A DNA stretch of 64,000 nt, taken from NCBI GenBank assembly GCA_910890315.1, contig CAJVGD010000002.1, forward strand, positions 2,046,001 to 2,110,000. Direction: 5' to 3'. Both the position numbers and the translations under genes were made by a program. Shown here in pieces: positions 1 to 11,151 of the stretch. A model generated the notes under the pieces. It was not told the DNA's origin, searched no databases, and was given only the letters and a program-made list of their open reading frames with translations. Positions within the stretch are counted from its first letter, which is position 1; every line of letters starts with the position of its first letter. The DNA is from Serendipita indica DSM 11827 (Eukaryota; Basidiomycota; Agaricomycetes; Sebacinales; Serendipitaceae).

Positions 1-115
1 TGGCATCGACGACACGGTTGACTTGTGGTCTCGGATAGTCGGTAGGAAGAGCGAGTAAGGGAAGGTCTTTCAGACGCTCAGCTGCCGAGACTACACGCTC
101 TGGGATTCCAGCCAT
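1..115 (-). CDS. LYS2: N-terminus of a probable alpha-aminoadipate reductase (LYS2-type), cut by the left edge
   Basis: Only the first 38 codons lie in the window, read leftwards from an ATG at 115. They encode a short amphipathic stretch followed by LPTDYPRP. That motif is typical of the start of fungal alpha-aminoadipate reductases and related adenylating enzymes, which act in lysine synthesis. No in-frame ATG lies upstream before a stop, which supports this start. The gene is head-to-head with the snurportin gene, with 41 bp between the two ATGs. No catalytic domain is visible, so the name rests on one motif and its position. Another NRPS-like or acyl-adenylating enzyme is possible. Confidence 0.45.
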   Translation of the reverse strand, partial: MAGIPERVVSAAERLKDLPLLALPTDYPRPQVNRVVDA

Positions 116-156
116 CGAGGGGGTGGTCCAAGGTTGCTCCTTGCCACCAAATTGTC
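116..156. promoter_or_regulatory. 41-bp head-to-head intergenic region
   Basis: This lies between the ATG of the leftward LYS2-like gene and the ATG of the rightward snurportin gene. It is too short for two separate promoters, so the 5' UTRs or core promoters must overlap or extend into the neighbouring coding sequence. No TATA box is evident. Confidence 0.4.
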
Positions 157-1407
157 ATGGATCCGACTATGCGCAGTCGCTCGTTTAAGATGCCTCCAGT
201 AGAGGACTCTCAGAATACGAGGCGAATGCGTAGGCTAGAGGAGCAGAAGCGCGTAAGTTTCAAGCTATTCGCCACAGAGAACGGTAACTGAAGATGATTC
301 GCCAGAGCAGAGCTCTCAAAGTGGAATCAGCGCGCAATGTGGACATATTCGCAGGTCTATCGCTCAATGAGATTGAAATGGAGGAGGAGAAGGCGGTACC
401 AAAGGCAAAACGACCATCTCGATGGGCTGTAGGTTGCCTAATCTTTGATCATAGTCATTAATCTAAATATAGCTTAGAATGTCGCGATGTATGCGGAACC
501 ATTGGAGATGAATGGTATGGGACCGGCGCTACCAGACGATTTTGGTACAGCTTGGATCGCAGTAGCCCCAGTTCCAAAGGGAAAGCGTTGCCTTGTGATA
601 GCGTATAAATCAAATGGACAAGGTATGTGTTTTGTTGCACTCGAAAGCCGCTGAGATACAGGCTCAATACTGCTAGGATCCGTTGTATCTCTAAGAAGGT
701 AATAGCCCTGAGGTAGAGCTGTGCAAGGAACTAATGTATTGTCAGTCGGCTCAAGGGTAACCAACTGATGAGGTTCCCTTCACGGCTGCCCACAGACACC
801 ATCTTAGACTGCATCCTAGATGAACATTGGGAGCATAATGGCATATTACACGTACTTGACGTACTGAGATGGCGTGGTCAAGATTATACCCAGTGCGAGG
901 CAAGTTTCCGGTGAGTTTGATTCCGATGTCCCGCCTCGCTCTGACGTCCACAGGTTCTGGTGTGTAGCTTCTAAACACAGTTTTCGGGCATCGCTGAATG
1001 CACTGTACAGGTGGAGGGACACGAAGATTGCAGAGCTTGAGCCCCCGCAACCCCCGAGTTCTTCCTCGGAGAGGCCGCCCAGATTCTCATATCCGCATGT
1101 TCTTCGGGCGATTCCCTGGTTCCCAAACTTACAAGATCCATTGCTACTCCTCAATACGATTATTCCCCTCGCTCGGACGGGCGTAACTGTGACAGTCCCA
1201 TTGGCGCCCTCTCCCATGTCCGACGAGCCAAACGAACTGGTTGTTCCATGTGCATCAGATGGTATCCTACTGTACGTCGGCGAGTCGTCGTACGAGAAAG
1301 GACCATCGCTCCTCGCGGCTTGGGTGCCTGTTGAGCCCTTTGGTGACGGGCAGGATTCGGCATTGGAAGTGTTTGCGAGGCATGTACAGGCTACCACGTC
1401 AATCTGA
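157..1407 (+). CDS. SNUPN: Snurportin-1-like nuclear import adaptor for capped snRNPs
   Basis: Snurportin binds the trimethylguanosine cap of U snRNPs and carries them to importin beta. The model joins exons starting near 157, 294 and 478, a short exon near 640-677, one ending near 903, and the final exon ending at 1407. An Arg-rich N-terminal segment (RRMRRLEEQKR) resembles the importin-beta-binding region. The cap-binding core follows: VAPVPKGKRCLVIA, then TDTILDCILDEHW and VLDVLRWRGQDY, which parallel TILDCIYNE and VLDVMCWRGH of human snurportin. The C-terminal DGILLYVGES plus AAWVPVE matches the human DGLLFYHKQ...GWLRP region. Length is about 330 residues, close to the family norm. The first two introns are the least certain parts. 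It is head-to-head with the LYS2-like gene. Confidence 0.85.
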
Positions 1408-1526
1408 TCAATTTCCCGCGCCGTGAATGGACTTGAGTAGCGCCCGCGGCGGCCTTGACCAACACAGCTTGGGCTGCCATAAAAGTTGGCACCCTTTGAC
1501 CTCTCCCTCTATCCCAACACATTGAG

Positions 1527-3685
1527 ATGGATCCTAAGCTACGCTTTCCAGAGCCTATGGCCTCGCCGGGCACACCAGGAACGATGTACAAGGTCTGTAT
1601 ATGAATAGCGCCAGTTCCAAGATGAAACTCATGGACGCGGAAAGGAGCGGGAGAGTCAGGTAAACCCCTCGGAAGTCGTTCAGAACGATCAAGAAGCAGC
1701 CCCAAAACAATGGACCCCGTTTCTCTTGACGCCTCAGGTTCCAGCCGTCTTAGCCGCGCTAATGGTGCTGGCGGCGATCGCGCTCCAAGTGAGACAGAAT
1801 CAAGAATGCGAGAGATCCCTCTAAATGAATTGAATAGGTTGGTAACTATGCAATCATAAAAAATAACGGATGGCAATTGCCTCCGCTGACTGTGAGGGGG
1901 AAGGATTATATTCATTACGCATATACATGGTATGTATCATTGATTTGAATATTTTCGAGGCTGAATATTGTAGGATACCCGTTGTATTGGTGATGGTGAG
2001 CCAAACCATCCATGGTCAGCAAAGGGATACTGACGCAAACAAAGGGGTTGGTCTCAGCCATCGCCGGAGCCGATATGCTTGTTCTCAAGTTAGTTCCATA
2101 TATGGAGCTCTCTCGGGCCAACGGTGCCAAAGGAGAGACGCTACTCCTTGACTATACAGGAGAATCAAAGTTTCTGGTCTGGATACTCCAACTTCAAAGT
2201 AGGCCCCTATACTAGCGTGTGATTTCTACCTGACATTCGCAGACCGACATTATCTCGCATTCCTCTCGACGGTGATCGTCTTGATGCTACTCGGTCTCCA
2301 GCCACTTGCGTCTAGTTTGTTTGTTCTCTTGGATACAGAGGTAGTCCTGCCACCAATTGGAGTCCCACGATTCGGCACTGTGGGCATCAACGACACTTTG
2401 AATGTGAGGCGTCTCTTCGTCTCACGCCAATATCTCACACTTTACAGAGTCTCCACGGATTCTCCTCTGCCGCAGGTGTAAGTCTACGCCGACAATGATC
2501 TTCTGTGCCTGATTTCCCGTCTAGTTTGCGGAGGCCGATGCCCGTTATGACCTTGGGAGACCGCCGTTTGTATGGAGAACGTGGGCTGTGGACGAATTCG
2601 AGGTACTGCCTTTACCATATCGAGGTAGCCAGTTTCTCACTCTGAGCAGCGCCCAACATCCTTCATCTCCAATGGGACAATGCAAGCGAATACCACGGGA
2701 ATCCAAACACTTCCCAACTGCGTTTCTGGTTCAGACGTGTCATTCACGCAGACTGGAGGGAGCTATCGCTTGACTGGAAAGTGGAACGATTGCACTTTCG
2801 ACAGGACGTTTACCGCAGACAATGACGATGATATCTACGGGGTCGACGTTACAAGCTCTTGCACTTCTCAGGCTATCAGCGGCCTGGCCGACCCGGTCAA
2901 GCCGGTGGTATTCTGGTTTGCGACAAAATATCTATCTACAGGCTCTCTCGTCTTTTGCCAGCCTAAACTCTCGCTACACAATGTGATCGTCACCGTCAAT
3001 TTGGCCAATGGCCAATTGATCAACGTTGTCCCCGTTGGTGACTATGCCTTGGCGAGCAATGTCACCTCCGGACCTCCATTGAATGGAAATGTGTGGAATG
3101 GTGTCCAGTTCAACCTTACGAATTCCGACGCCGGCACGCTCGTTCGCGCTAATTCAACACGACTGCAGCTGTCTCAAGCAGCCTTTCTCCTCATGCAGCG
3201 GAATGGTCTCCAGACCGTCCTCCAGGACCAAAATCAAGTTCTCGACATTACAGCAACGCGATACCAGCTCTATTTAGCACTGTCGGCAAGGTCGAATTAC
3301 TTTGTGACCGATAGAAGTGGCTCAAAGGTCATGGTTGCAATCACAGAGATCCAGCAGAGACTATGGATGTCGTGAGTGCTCTGTCATATCATGACCACAT
3401 CTTCTGACCTGTTGTAGCAAACTCTCGACGCATCTGGGCTCTGCCATACTCTTTGTGGGCGCCATTCTGTTGAGCACGTTGCACTACCTTCACTGGAAGC
3501 AACGAAAGGGCATGAAACTATATGCACCGCCGTCGATTGCAACAGCGGCTGGGATGGCCAATGGCTCGCCCATGCTGAATATCTTGCATTCTGACGATTC
3601 TGGAGATAAACAGGCGCAAGCGCTTCGAAACCGACAATTTGGAGTTGATCCGTTTGGCAAGATTGTCCTTCTCGACCAGAAATGA
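1527..3685 (+). CDS. DUF3433-family multi-pass membrane protein
   Basis: The function of the family is unknown; members are fungal integral membrane proteins with a large non-cytosolic loop. Exons run from the ATG at 1527 (1527-1592, 1645-1788, 1838-1929, 1974-1995, 2045-about 2196 and on) to the stop at 3685. Visible features, in order, are a hydrophobic helix (VPAVLAALMVLAAIALQ), a second hydrophobic stretch, the family signature LVPYMELSRANGAK with LLLDYT, and a helix beginning RHYLAFLSTVIVLMLLGLQP. A long Asn/Thr-rich loop with several N-glycosylation sequons follows, then a last helix (HLGSAILFVGAILLSTLHYL) and a short cytosolic tail. The order and spacing match DUF3433 proteins. All introns are 44-52 nt and keep the frame. 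Confidence 0.85.
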
Positions 3686-4015
3686 CGAGGACGGATGAGG
3701 GATTTCTACGGGTCTTGTTGCAACCGCTCCAGAGTAAAGCCCGACAGACGGTCCAAGATATTAGACTTGTTTTTGTTCTTATTTTGTTCGCTGATATATA
3801 AATATCATTTAGTCTAACTGCCGCTGCCGAGGCCATACGGTTGATGCGGCCAGTGAAATTGGCGGAGCCGAGAGCTTCGAGCCGGCCTTATTCTGGGCAT
3901 TTCTCACAAGTAAGGAATTCCATCTTGAACCACCCCACGACCTTTGATTTTGACTTGCTTTTTATCAAAGCACGCATTGGCGGCGCTTTTACTCTCTCGT
4001 TTGCCTCTTTCTTTG
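3686..4015. other. Intergenic stretch, nothing identified
   Basis: These 330 bp separate two rightward genes and presumably hold the 3' UTR of the DUF3433 gene and the promoter of the secreted-protein gene. I see no RNA gene, repeat or coding signal here. Confidence 0.5.
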
Positions 4016-5538
4016 ATGCTCTCTCTTCTCGTGTTGGCGGGCGTGTTCGCCTCGGCTGCAGCCAAACCCTGCGTTGGATTCGACGCAAACTGGGGTCTGT
4101 ATGTCTTTGGACGCGATCACGACGTTAGTTTGGGCCCAGTTGGTGGCTGGAGTGCAAACCGTGAGTCTAGCCTAGTCCAGTGTGGGTTGAGCCTGCGAAC
4201 GCGTGCTAATTGCCCTCTGTAGCGGTGGGAACATCAACATTGACAAGGACCGGAAGACCGTACGTGCTTTATCGCCACTAATATTGCGGGCGTCATGGGC
4301 TAACGCCGTGTGCAACGCTGCCTTCGTCATGTTGATCCGATGTGGCTCACGCGTTTGTCGCTTGCAGGCCGTTCGACGGGCCCAACACCCAATGTTTCTT
4401 CTCTCAGGTGAGTTCTCTCCGTCGACTTGGGCGTGTATCGGCGCTCTTTGGTGTTTGAGCGGTGGCTTGGCACCCCGCTCGCTTTTGACAGCACCCGGTC
4501 GTTGTGCCTCGTAGCCAGCGGTTGACAACCAGTATTATAGTACCAGAACTCGCTCTACGTCCTCAATGCTGATACTACACAACCATCCAATATTCACATT
4601 TTTAGCTTTGATGCTCAAGCCTGTGCGTTGTTCATTCCGACTCGACGAGTTTCGTCAAACTGATCATAACCGCACAGGGTCTACGCAAAAGGTGTCCGCA
4701 GACGGAACCGATCCAAACTCGCTTCTTGCGATTTTGGACCGAAATACAAATGTCTTTTTCGCCTTGTCAAACTCGCAGCTTTACTCGCTCGACATGGCCT
4801 CGCTCACCCAGTCAGACGGCGGCACAAGAGGATGGCAATTCGTCCAGGCGCCAGCATTTGCCCAGAACAATGCATATCCGAAACCTGTAATGGCGCTCGC
4901 CGAGAACCATATTCACTTCCTCAATGTCGGCAAACCGGCAACGGCAGACATCTTTGTCATTCACTTTTCGTACATGCAACCTGAACAACAGGTCTTTGCT
5001 CCAATTGAAGATGGTGGCGCTGGTGCTCCGTCGACGACTGGCCATACGGCGTCCATCTTCAAGGGTGTCGACGCAGTTCAGACGAAGTTTGCATTTGTGC
5101 CCGACGACGGAGCTGCCACATGGGTGTTTGATGTCATTGTAAGTGAACCGTGTTTCGTCGGCGTGCGCTCAATTCCTGCAGTCCAACACGACCCAGACGC
5201 TCAAGGGGCCAACCGACAAGTCGACGCTCATGATTGCCGCAAGCCAGCGCGAGATTGTTCAAATGACAACGTCGGGTGACGTATACTGGATGCCGTATAA
5301 CCCAGAAGACGCACAAGCGAATTATGGTGCCAATTGGAGCAGGATCGCTCTCAACCTCACGACTCCCACGCCGGCTACAGGAAACTCTTCCTCTCAACCG
5401 TCTTCTGGGCCGACAAGCTCTGGTGCTGCTACGACCACCACCACCGGAGCTCCATCTGGGTCTCGTCTTTCTGCCGTTTTGCATTCGGGTGTTGCTGCCC
5501 TCGGACTATCCCTTACCGGACTCTGGATCCTGTTTTGA
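4016..5538 (+). CDS. Secreted, probably GPI-anchored protein of unknown function
   Basis: The protein starts with a signal peptide (MLSLLVLAGVFASAAA), followed by about 300 residues rich in short beta-strand-like segments such as SLYVLNADT, FFALSNSQLYSLDM and NHIHFLNVG. Towards the end comes a Ser/Thr-rich stretch (SSGAATTTTTGAPSG) and a hydrophobic C-terminal helix ending in LWILF with no basic tail. That is the classic layout of a GPI-anchored fungal surface protein. The repeated strand pattern recalls a Kelch or beta-propeller fold, but no catalytic motif is visible. The start was chosen for its signal peptide. Introns lie near 4159-4221, 4259-4377, 4412-4530, 4612-4677 and 5138-5180; some of these are longer than usual for this window. 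Confidence 0.75.
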
Positions 5539-5800
5539 TACGGACTTGTCTATAACATTGTATTCCCTCCATCTATACCCAGCACACGCTCGTCCTTCCC
5601 ACTTTGAGGGCATCGTTGTCGGGGGTTGGAAATCTAGTCGATAATATTCCACCTGCATTCTCCTGTTTATCGTGTGATTCAGTTTACTTGTGACGCGTTG
5701 TGTAAGCTGGGTAAAAGATGGTGCCTCTTGTGTCACTGGCTGGGACTTGCTCCCTGCACCTGACCACGACGGCGGTCGGGCAAAGAGGCAAGCGGTTTCG

Positions 5801-7042
5801 ATGAATACGCTATGCTGCTCGTCGACCAAACCGTATCAAGACCGTCCAAATGCGAGCGAACATGACCCCAAGTTTTCTGCTTTCCTGAGCGCGCTCCCCT
5901 CGATATCCGACGACGATCTTTCGAATGTGAACCCTCCAAGCAAGCGATTTAAGTACACTATACAGCTACACAAGAGCGAGGTGAGTCGTCTTTGTCTTCT
6001 CCGCCCTCAACGACGTACTCACATCTCTCCCTTACGGTATGACGATGACAGATGGTAGGCGATTCAGAGGTAAAACGAGATCGCTATTTCGCATGCTTGG
6101 ACACTCGAGCACCCATATCTTCCCCAACGACGTCTCATCAGCCCAATCCACCGAGCAAACAAGAGAAAGTCGAGCCTTATCGTCCTCGTATTCCAAGACT
6201 GTCGATGGACAACGACAAAATCATGCAAGCAGAGCCTATGAAGAAGCAGTGGGGGTCGGGCTGGAGCCAACAGCGCTCCTGGTCAAACGGCGGGAACGGA
6301 GGCGGGGGGTACCACGGTAGTAGTAGCAACGCAGCGCACAATAGCAACACCATGCCTCCTCTCCGACGCCAAAACTCACCCGCGACATGGGCCAAACGCG
6401 ACGCGGCAGATGCGAGCGAGAGTTGGCGGAGCAACAACAAGCGTTCAGGCAGTCAAGCCAGCACGAGTCCTCGTAGCCCTACGTTTCCAACCTCCCCTTC
6501 GGCAAAAGGCGCCTTTGGTGAGCGCAGGAATCCGTACAACTTTGCACGCAGTCCTCCAAAGGCTCATAATGGCCATTTGTCGGTCCCAGAGAAGGAATCA
6601 TGGAGGTGGCGGTCCCAAGTCTCCTGCCCTGAGCAGTGCAGCGTCCGTGTCGGAGAGAGACACATCGAGTGCTTGGGAAACAAACTCGAATGCCACAAAC
6701 TCGACGTGGGCTAATCGGTTTGCTATGCTGGGAAGGGGAGGTGAAGATGAGGACGACGAGGATACCAAAACAATCAGTGACACGAGTGATGGAATCGATA
6801 GCGCAGTCGCGAAGAAAATGGTCGACCTTGTCGTTCCGGACGATGATGAAGACGACTACGCAATCTCTCGCCCCGAGTCTGCCGTCAGTTGGAGTAAAGG
6901 AGACGACATGCATTTTGTGGAGATTCAAGAAAAGGTGTTCAAGGATGCCAAAATGACCCGCCAGCCAACGTTCAAAATGTTCCGCTGCTCCGTCCACAAC
7001 GTAGCCTTCAAGATTCACCTTTACCTCCCAAGGCAAGGATAG
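5801..7042 (+). CDS. Disordered Ser/Asn/Gly-rich protein, function unknown
   Basis: I do not recognise the family. The ATG at 5801 begins a Cys/Ser-rich leader followed by PSISDDDLSNV and KRFKYTIQLHKSE. An intron of about 70 nt precedes a second exon rich in Pro, Asn, Gly, Ser and Arg. An 88-nt intron (6518-6605) then changes the frame and gives FGGGGPKSPALSS. The rest has an acidic patch (GGEDEDDEDT) and a more ordered C-terminus (FVEIQEKVFKDAKMTRQP to KIHLYLPRQG). A shorter 34-nt intron at the same donor would also keep the frame, but it is below the usual length and gives a less natural junction. Low complexity suggests a scaffold or RNA-associated protein, but nothing shows this directly. 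Confidence 0.6.
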
Positions 7043-7241
7043 GAAAAAAACGAAATCATGTCGGAAATCCTGGGGATACAGTGTTACTACGGTAATACTC
7101 CATCATCTATCAGTAAGGAGGTCAGGGGAAGGAGATCAAGCGGATCATAACTCGAACAAATCGAGAACAAGTGAACAGAGTCAGTGAACCACGCCGCTGC
7201 TATGATGCACTGAGCGCTGTCATATGTAAGGTTGTAGAATG

Positions 7242-10200
7242 CTACTCTTTTGACGCCTCTTCCTCTTTGAACTGAGCCCTCAGGGGAGAAGCTGGGAGGT
7301 TGGTCTTGGCCGCAAAATACCCAGCGACTGCAGAGGCCCCAGGTAATTGGCCACTAGCCAGGGCTGCTGCAGCCTTGCTACCCGTCGGAGGGAGCACCTT
7401 GAACGGCGCGGGGGTCTCCGGACGACTGGCAAGAGGAGGAAGAGCACCATGACCACCAGGTGTGGGAGGAGCGCTCCTGTTGAGCGAGATATGGGCACGG
7501 ATGAGATGGCCAGCCGCAAGTGCCGACATGAGCGAGAGCTCTCCGGCCATGACGGAGGCGGCAATGAGACGGGCAAGCTTGCGGGCGTTGTGTCCGGGTG
7601 AGGCGGAGTTTGCGCCTTGGATGCCGAGCATTTCGAGTACGGCAGCTTGGGGAGCAAGAACGGTGCCTCCACCGACGGTTCCAACCTCGATAGAAGGCAT
7701 TGAGCACGTCATCAGCAAGTCTTCACCACCGTTAGTTCTAATAAACATGAGTTGATGAGCACAAAGGAGATGGAGTCAAACATACGGTTCCATGAGCGTG
7801 ATGCAGTTCGAGCTCTCAACATTCTGCGCCGGGTCTTGGCCAGTCGCGAGGAAGATGGCTGTGAGAATATTGCTTGCATGGGCATTGAAACCACCGATAC
7901 TTCCTGCCATAGCGCTTCCAATGAGATTCTTCTTGATGTTGAGGTTGCACAAGTCTGCCACCGTCGTCTTGAGCACCGTCTTGACTATTTTGCCTGGAAT
8001 GACGGCCTCGGCAACGACACTCTTCCCTCTGCCTTCGATCCAGTTGATGGCAGCCGGCTTCTTGTCCGTGCAATAGTTTCCGCTGAGAGCCAAGATGCTC
8101 ATCTGGGGGAACTCCTCGAGCATCACAGCCAACGCCTTTTCGACACCTTTGCTAATCATGTTCATACCCATTGCGTCGCCAGTGCTGGTGGCGAAACGGA
8201 TATACAATGTACGTCCGGCCATGACACAGCGCAGGCTCTGCAGACGAGCGAAACGAGAGGTGGAATCGAAAGCGTCGCGCAATGTCGTCGCTCCTTGTGG
8301 AGAGTCGAGCCATCTCTTTGCACGAGCAGCCTCGGTGACTGTAGGGAAATCGACCACTGGTCCCCGGGTCATGGCATCCTGGGTCAGGACGGTTGTAACG
8401 CCACCACCCGCATTGAGGGCCTTGCAGCCTCTGGACGTGCTTGCGACCAAGGTTCCTTCGGCGGTGGCCATTGGGATCGGGTAGAGCTTGCCATCAATGC
8501 GGAGTGGGCCAGCGATGCCGAGGGGGATGGGCATATATCCGACAACGTTCTCGCAACATGCTCCCATGACACGCGAGTAGTCGTAATCTTTCAGAGGGAT
8601 ATCGCTCGACTCCAAAGTCTTTGTCGTGCTTGCACGACTGATGAGCGCACGGCGGATAAGGACTGCACGCTCAAAGTCTCCCAACACCTTTTCCAGTGCG
8701 TAAGCCGCAATCTTTCCCCCCTGTGCCAATAAGATGACCTCTTCGTTGTTGAGTTCCCGGACGCCATTGGGTGAGCTCTCGAAAATTTGGATGCATTCCT
8801 CAAGCGAGCGGCACGGCTCTTCATCTCCTCGACGGGGACTAGCCTCCACAGGTAGCTCATCACGAGGCTCATCACGTTGCACGACAGGGGTAGGTTTGAG
8901 GATAGGGGTAGGCAGAGGATCGGTATTCGCTCGGTGAATAGTGGCGGTTTCCACTGGTGGTTCTTGCTTTGGTTTCGGTTTGGCATCCTCCTCACGAAGT
9001 CGGAGACGGGTCTGCTGTTGCTGTTGTTGCTGTTGAACGAGCGAATTGCTGCCGAGGCCGCGCAGGAGATATCCGTTGAGAAGTACTGAAATTACCAATG
9101 CAATCACAATCCATTTGGAGAGGATTGGATCCGAGACGAGCGTCGTCCACGAAGTCATAAAGGTCTCGAGCCGTCCAGATGATACCTCGAATCCTTTTCC
9201 AAAGGGAGGCAGAATTGTTTCGTCGATTGATTCATGTGATTCTCCTTCTCCGGAAAGGTTGACGCGGACTTGAATGGGTGCGTGAATCTTGACGACCAGA
9301 TCTGTGGTGGGCTTGGATTCTTCGATTATCTTTTGCAACATCGGGGCGAGGGAAGAAGAGGAAAGGTTGACATTTGCGTAAGAGGGGCCTCTCCGATCGA
9401 TAAGCTCAGTGGGATCCATGGCCATACTGGACGATCCTTTCCGACGGGCAATCACCGTGGCCGGGGTGAGCGTTGTGCAGAGGTTCAAGGCATGTAATGC
9501 TACGAATGCTGAGAGTAGGAGGAGCTTCAGCCGAGCGATTGGATGCTCAGTCTTTCCGCCCGTAGAAGGACTGCTCTCAGAACCCTTTTGGCCAAGGATT
9601 CGCTGTTTCCAAGAGATTCCATCGACCTTGGTAGAGGATGGGGAGGATGGAGTCGAAAGGTTCATACGTGTCTTCTTGATGCGCTTGACCTGTAGCAGAA
9701 TATCAGAGGCAGGAAATGAAGTGCTTCAAAAGAGCTACTCACTTCGACCATGATGTTAAGAACGGCAACGTAGATGGTAAAGATGGCCACCGCGTCGACA
9801 GCCAAGACGACAGCTGCGAATGCGCAAAACTCTTTGAGGCCACTGATGCCACTGATGGCTCCCAGACTGAGAATAGCAATCTCGATCGCGTAGTCTCTGA
9901 GAACGCTCGGGCCAGTCTCGCGCACGGCGTCTGTGACGACTTGACTAGAGGGCACACTCAGGGAGTTTGAGCCGTCTGTGGATCCAGAGAGAAAGTTGGG
10001 ATGGTGAAATACCGCACGGGCAAGCTGAAGAGGCTTATCAAAACCGACGGTAATCACGAGGAACGGCAGCGCCTCGGAAAGCGCAATGGGATCCACCGGA
10101 ATATCGAGGAGATTGGCCAATGGCAGCGAGCATATAAAGGCGAAGCAGCTGCAGATTATGACGCTGAATGCAAGCCAAAAGTTGGATCCAAGTCTCCGGA

Positions 10201-10939
10201 GGGACGTAAAGAGCTTGAAGAAGGTGATATGCATCAAGACGTATCCCAGGAGGACGACGATGATGTCTGCAGAGTCTGCATTCTGTGGAGATTAATATAA
10301 GCGACTAGTCACGAGCAGAGTTGTAATAATGGGGAACGACTAACGGACCTTGGCCAACGACCAAAAGCGGAGAACCAAAGCTCGACCGGCATAAGCCACC
10401 CATTTGCCAGATTTCATATCCGCAATTGACTGGTGCTGTCTTATGACCTGGAAACGTGTCCCGTCTTGTTCACCTGCCAAGTTTGCGGTACTGAGCCCGC
10501 GGACAAATTGGGCCGTCTCGCCCCCAAGCGTAGGATCAAAGGCAAAGGTATAAGCCTCTGGGCGCGTCGATGACAGACAGGAATTGTTGTATCTGTAACA
10601 AAATGACGCGTATTTGCCATTCCGAGTGGTGTCCAGGGCGTCTTTGACTTGAGACTCGAGTGCCGGGTATACGCCAGGTACCGACAGCTGGACTTGGACG
10701 ATTTCGACGGCTGGCGAGACTCTAGTCGAGGGCGTAATAGACCATACTCGCTTTTGGCTGTATGTAGCGAGCAAGGGAGTTGTAGGAGAGTGGATTGGGG
10801 ACAAAAAGTGTGAGTGCTTGATGGCGGAGAGTACATTAAAGTAAGCCAGCGTTGTCAATATGAAGAATGCTACGATAGTCTCGATAGGAAATGCAGAAAC
10901 CCGCCCTGCGACGCGTCCCAGACTGTATCCGACGATCAT
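7242..10939 (-). CDS. HMG1: HMG-CoA reductase, rate-setting enzyme of the mevalonate pathway
   Basis: It reduces HMG-CoA to mevalonate for ergosterol and isoprenoid synthesis at the ER membrane. The N-terminal half holds transmembrane helices and a sterol-sensing domain ([18 protein letters not shown] through [15 protein letters not shown]). Two more hydrophobic helices and a Gln-run linker follow. The catalytic domain is complete: [16 protein letters not shown], the glutamate loop [15 protein letters not shown], the lysine motif DKKPAAINW, the aspartate motif GQDPAQN and the histidine in [13 protein letters not shown] serine follows at NRS, where the AMPK-type inhibitory site lies in animals and yeast. 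The ATG at 10939 places [15 protein letters not shown] as first helix, as in other basidiomycetes; the upstream in-frame GTG is not needed. About 1,170 residues, including a C-terminal extension rich in Pro and Ala. Confidence 0.97.
9012..9035 (-). repeat. CAA/CAG trinucleotide run coding for eight Gln in HMG1
   Basis: Eight consecutive glutamine codons (mixed CAA and CAG on the minus strand) lie in the linker between the last membrane helix and the catalytic domain of HMG-CoA reductase. The linker is poorly conserved in the family, so length changes here are likely to be tolerated. Confidence 0.85.
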
Positions 10940-11151
10940 GTCGTCGGCGTGATGACGTGAACGGGTCCAAGCAAAATTTATGGGCCGATTCACCTCGTCT
11001 GATGCCGGCTATCCCCCACAGCGCTCCACATCTAGACAATAGAAGCATTTTCATTGGTTACTTTGCTAGCATTCCACCATTTTAAAATCCGCTCTGAGAC
11101 AAAACTAGACCCAAGCCTTATTGGGCTGCCGAGGTAGACCGCCGCGTAATA

